A stretch of 31,435 bases of DNA from a virus: positions 1 through 31,435 of IMG/VR virus record IMGVR_UViG_3300009183_000246, one strand, 5' to 3'. A model generated the notes under the pieces. The model worked only from the letters and a program-made list of their open reading frames with translations, was not told the origin of the DNA and did no database searches. This document shows, piece after piece, positions 29,003 through 31,435 of this stretch. Each line of letters opens with the position of its first letter. Position 1 is the first letter of the stretch. A program made the translations under genes and the position numbers.

Positions 29003-31187
29003 AACAGGATTTTATTTTAGTGGTGAACTTTGCACCGTTGGACAAATTAATTTTATTTGGATCAAAAAAACATTCGATTTGCGCTACATCTGGGGTTGGA
29101 AATGTTAATGTCGCCGTTGTTCCTGTAATCGGGCTCAAAGGATTTAAAATATTTCCATCCGTAGGAATTACAGTTGAACAAATCCATCGAGGCGAACTTT
29201 CAGTTGGTTCGATTGTAATCATTCCCCAAATATTTAAAACGTCCCAAACGCTCGAATCTATATTTGTATGCGTGGCAATTACTCGATGCAATTCACCTTC
29301 GACAATTACTTGAACGTTTTGATTTGTGGCTTCGATATATAATTCTATTTCCTGAAATATATTTGGATCTGAATTGTAGTCTTTAATAATTAAATCATTT
29401 GTAAACTCAAAACTCAAACCGTTTTTTATCATTCCTAAATTCAACCGAACACCCCAATTTCCCGTATTATCGAATGGAACGTAATTTCTATTCTGTTCGT
29501 TAGGATAAAAATCCGCATTTGCACCCGGTAAAGCAATCCAATAACGCCAATCATTCAAGAATGGAAACGCTAAATTAATTCCATATTTCAATGCCGTATC
29601 ATAAACAGGCGCTAAATACAAATATGCGCTTCGTTTTTCACTCGTTGTCGGTAATTCAGTATTTAATAAAACGCTTTGATTAACTTGGTGTTTTCCGCCT
29701 ACTATTGGAACCGCTGTTAAATCAAAATTTGCGCTAAATAAAGTAAAGGATTCGCCCGTAACGGAATTAAAAGCCTCCAAACGTGGCGTAATACTTGTAA
29801 TTACTTCATTAAATTTAATCATTAACACCGCTAAAAAAGACAAATCGTCCTCCGTGTTTGCTTCGTATTTTGTTTGATTAATTACAGGCGCAATTATATT
29901 TTCCGAATGGTCGACAAATTGACTAATTAACACGTCAATCGCTCCCGCAGGTGGCTCGGGTTTTGTTAACTGATCCGCAAATAACAATAAATTAACTGTT
30001 CCGTACTTCGCCCAAACATAAAACAACCTATCGCCCTCGATTCTGGCATCAATAAAATCTGTAAAATCTGTATTTGGTGTGAATTCATAGTCCCACGTTG
30101 TTACGGTCCCAACTGTTACCGGATTACTAAATTCAATTGTGTATTGTGCGCCGTCTGGATTCGTTGAACTTGTTATCGTAATTGGTGCCGCACTTGTTTG
30201 GGACGGGCAAAGCATACCCAAATTTGATTGACTTGTAAACTGCGCATGAAAATAAGTATCGTCTGTTGGAATGTAACACGCCCCGAATCCGAATTTTGTA
30301 CTCGCTGAATCAATAGCAATTTGACCCGTATTTACAGCTGAATAATCTAAAATAGAAATTCCTTGAACTAAAGTCGCATTAATTACTCCAGAATTAAACG
30401 GCTCATCAAACCAACCCGTGTTCGAATCTTCCGAAATTACTAACCTCGTCATGTTATTTGGATTTCCAACTTCACGCTGCCAATTTAAACCGAAATAAGC
30501 CTTTAAACAATTTGAAAATAAAAACGGTGTAATATCGTAAACTCCGCTTTGAATAATTCCAACAGTTAACTCGTATTTTCTTGTATTATTTGGATATGTT
30601 GTAACATCTTTTATCGAAGTTGCGACATTAAATTGACCGCTAAAAAAACCAACTTGAATACCTGAAACAACCGAACCGTTAACCGTTCCCGTTAAATTGA
30701 ACGTAAATTGTGTTTTTTGCCCGTCAATTAAACTATTTGCATTTCCAACGGACCCGCTGTTTACATGGTTACATTCAAGTAATAAACCCTTTCTTTTTAC
30801 ACCGCCTTTATAATTTACTTCGATTAAAAGTGTTTCCCCTGCCGCAGCATCGTACCAATGCGTATGTACGGTTATTTTTATTTGGTTTGGATCACAAATT
30901 AATATCGTACTCGTATAAGTATGGTTAACGTTTCCGTTGGGGTGGAATACTGTTATTTGAACTTCATCGCCAACACGAAAGCCCTCGTCCAAAAAATTGC
31001 CGTTTAACCACGTTATTAAATCGTTTCCTGCGTCTAAACTTAACGAGCTACCAGAATTACCATACGCACGAATATTTTCCCACACTTCGAACTTTGCGAT
31101 TTGAGTATCTCCCGCATTCGCTTGGTAATAATTCAGATTATCGTTAAATATATCTTTGTAGTTTCTACTTATTAATGTTATCGGCAT
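28995..31187 (-). CDS. Large tail/baseplate protein
   Basis: A 730-residue, mostly beta-structured protein rich in Asn, Thr, Ser, Gly and Val, beginning MPITLISRNYKDIFNDNLNY. Several repeated beta-domain features occur but no enzymatic motif. Encoded in the tail region after the 74-residue protein (23-nt overlap) and before the Cys-rich protein. Size and place suggest a baseplate hub or a shaft that carries the receptor-binding protein. The first 30 codons occur again at 1-90. Confidence 0.78.
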   Translation of the reverse strand: MPITLISRNYKDIFNDNLNYYQANAGDTQIAKFEVWENIRAYGNSGSSLSLDAGNDLITWLNGNFLDEGFRVGDEVQITVFHPNGNVNHTYTSTILICDPNQIKITVHTHWYDAAAGETLLIEVNYKGGVKRKGLLLECNHVNSGSVGNANSLIDGQKTQFTFNLTGTVNGSVVSGIQVGFFSGQFNVATSIKDVTTYPNNTRKYELTVGIIQSGVYDITPFLFSNCLKAYFGLNWQREVGNPNNMTRLVISEDSNTGWFDEPFNSGVINATLVQGISILDYSAVNTGQIAIDSASTKFGFGACYIPTDDTYFHAQFTSQSNLGMLCPSQTSAAPITITSSTNPDGAQYTIEFSNPVTVGTVTTWDYEFTPNTDFTDFIDARIEGDRLFYVWAKYGTVNLLLFADQLTKPEPPAGAIDVLISQFVDHSENIIAPVINQTKYEANTEDDLSFLAVLMIKFNEVITSITPRLEAFNSVTGESFTLFSANFDLTAVPIVGGKHQVNQSVLLNTELPTTSEKRSAYLYLAPVYDTALKYGINLAFPFLNDWRYWIALPGANADFYPNEQNRNYVPFDNTGNWGVRLNLGMIKNGLSFEFTNDLIIKDYNSDPNIFQEIELYIEATNQNVQVIVEGELHRVIATHTNIDSSVWDVLNIWGMITIEPTESSPRWICSTVIPTDGNILNPLSPITGTTATLTFPTPDVAQIECFFDPNKINLSNGAKFTTKIKSCYV

Positions 31188-31389
31188 TTTTATATTTGTT
31201 TTGTATTTCGTTTAAAGCTGTTAAATCGCCATCCTTTGCTAACTGAAAAATGTTCGTAAAATCGTTTGTAATTTGAGCGCACAAATTAGGATTTTCGTTC
31301 TGTATTTCTTTGAGTTTTTCATTTAATCCTTTTTGCATTTCTAAAATACTTTTGCCTAAATTTTTAATATGGTTTTCGAATTCCTGCAT
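31165..31389 (-). CDS. Small helical tail-region protein, 74 aa (right copy)
   Basis: The same 74-residue gene as at 68-292, with nine base differences. Eight are at third codon positions and silent; the other changes Leu to Ile near the C-terminus. The pattern shows that both copies are under purifying selection for the protein. Probably the same gene seen twice because the window wraps around. Confidence 0.8.
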   Translation of the reverse strand: MQEFENHIKNLGKSILEMQKGLNEKLKEIQNENPNLCAQITNDFTNIFQLAKDGDLTALNEIQNKYKNADNINK

Positions 31390-31435
31390 TAATTTATTTT
31401 TTCAGTAATTACTCGATTTGTCGCCCACGTTCCCG
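31389..31435 (-). CDS. Tail tip/baseplate protein, C-terminal fragment (cut by window edge)
   Basis: The last 14 codons and stop of the protein that is complete at 292-2019 (ending GTWATNRVITEKIN). Identical in this stretch to the full copy. It is cut by the end of the window, not truncated in nature. Confidence 0.9.
   Translation of the reverse strand, partial: GTWATNRVITEKIN

Larger units (their letters stand above)
31098..31435. repeat. Terminal direct overlap, right copy
   Basis: Second copy of bases 1-338 (15 substitutions, no indel). See the left copy for the positions of the differences. Confidence 0.93.

Overview
The window reads as one complete genome, plus a short overlap, of a tailed, siphovirus-like bacteriophage of a Bacteroidota host, most likely Flavobacteriia. 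The grounds are AT-rich sequence, A-rich tracts instead of Shine-Dalgarno sites before start codons, promoters of the Bacteroidota TTG / TAnnTTTG type, and the gene families themselves. Every convincing gene is on the minus strand, so the genome is read from high to low coordinates. Bases 1-338 and 31098-31435 are the same sequence at 15 mismatches without indels. The map therefore closes on itself at about 31,097 bp; 13 of the 15 differences are at third codon positions, so the two ends look like two natural variants.

In transcription order: (1) an early block of tiny, mostly ATGA-overlapping genes (24909 down to 23528), with three micro-proteins of which two are clearly hydrophobic, starting from a promoter at 24932-24962. 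(2) A separate promoter followed at once by a compact RNA element with a possible kissing loop and an intrinsic terminator (23535-23423). (3) Replication and DNA-modification genes: a DUF6291/phage C-terminal replication protein, a DnaB/RecA-type ATPase, a PP-loop PAPS-reductase-like protein, a small C5-cytosine methyltransferase, NinG and a RadC-type JAMM protein. (4) Recombination genes: ERF annealing protein, FEN-type 5'-3' exonuclease, an SSB-like small protein and a helix-turn-helix regulator, closed by a terminator at 16016-16046. (5) A ParB-domain protein and a Mom-like DNA modification enzyme, leading into terminase small and large subunits. (6) Head genes: portal, HK97-type protease, HK97-fold capsid and adaptors. 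(7) Tail genes: tube, two overlapping G/T-like chaperone frames, tape measure, baseplate proteins, then across the window ends more tail proteins and an Ig/lectin-like receptor-binding candidate. (8) A lysis group (small membrane protein, L,D-transpeptidase-like enzyme, repeat protein with a cationic helix) ending at a terminator (25057-25086).

Four early promoters share an almost identical extended sequence and a constant 23-24 nt distance to the start codon, suggesting one coordinated early regulon. I see no integrase, excisionase, divergent repressor switch, DNA polymerase or tRNA, so a virulent life style is the simplest reading. The points most worth following up are the kissing-loop RNA, the combination of Mom-like, C5-methyltransferase and PP-loop enzymes, a likely programmed frameshift in the tail chaperone genes, the repeat/cationic-helix protein in the lysis group, and the codon-structured divergence of the terminal overlap.
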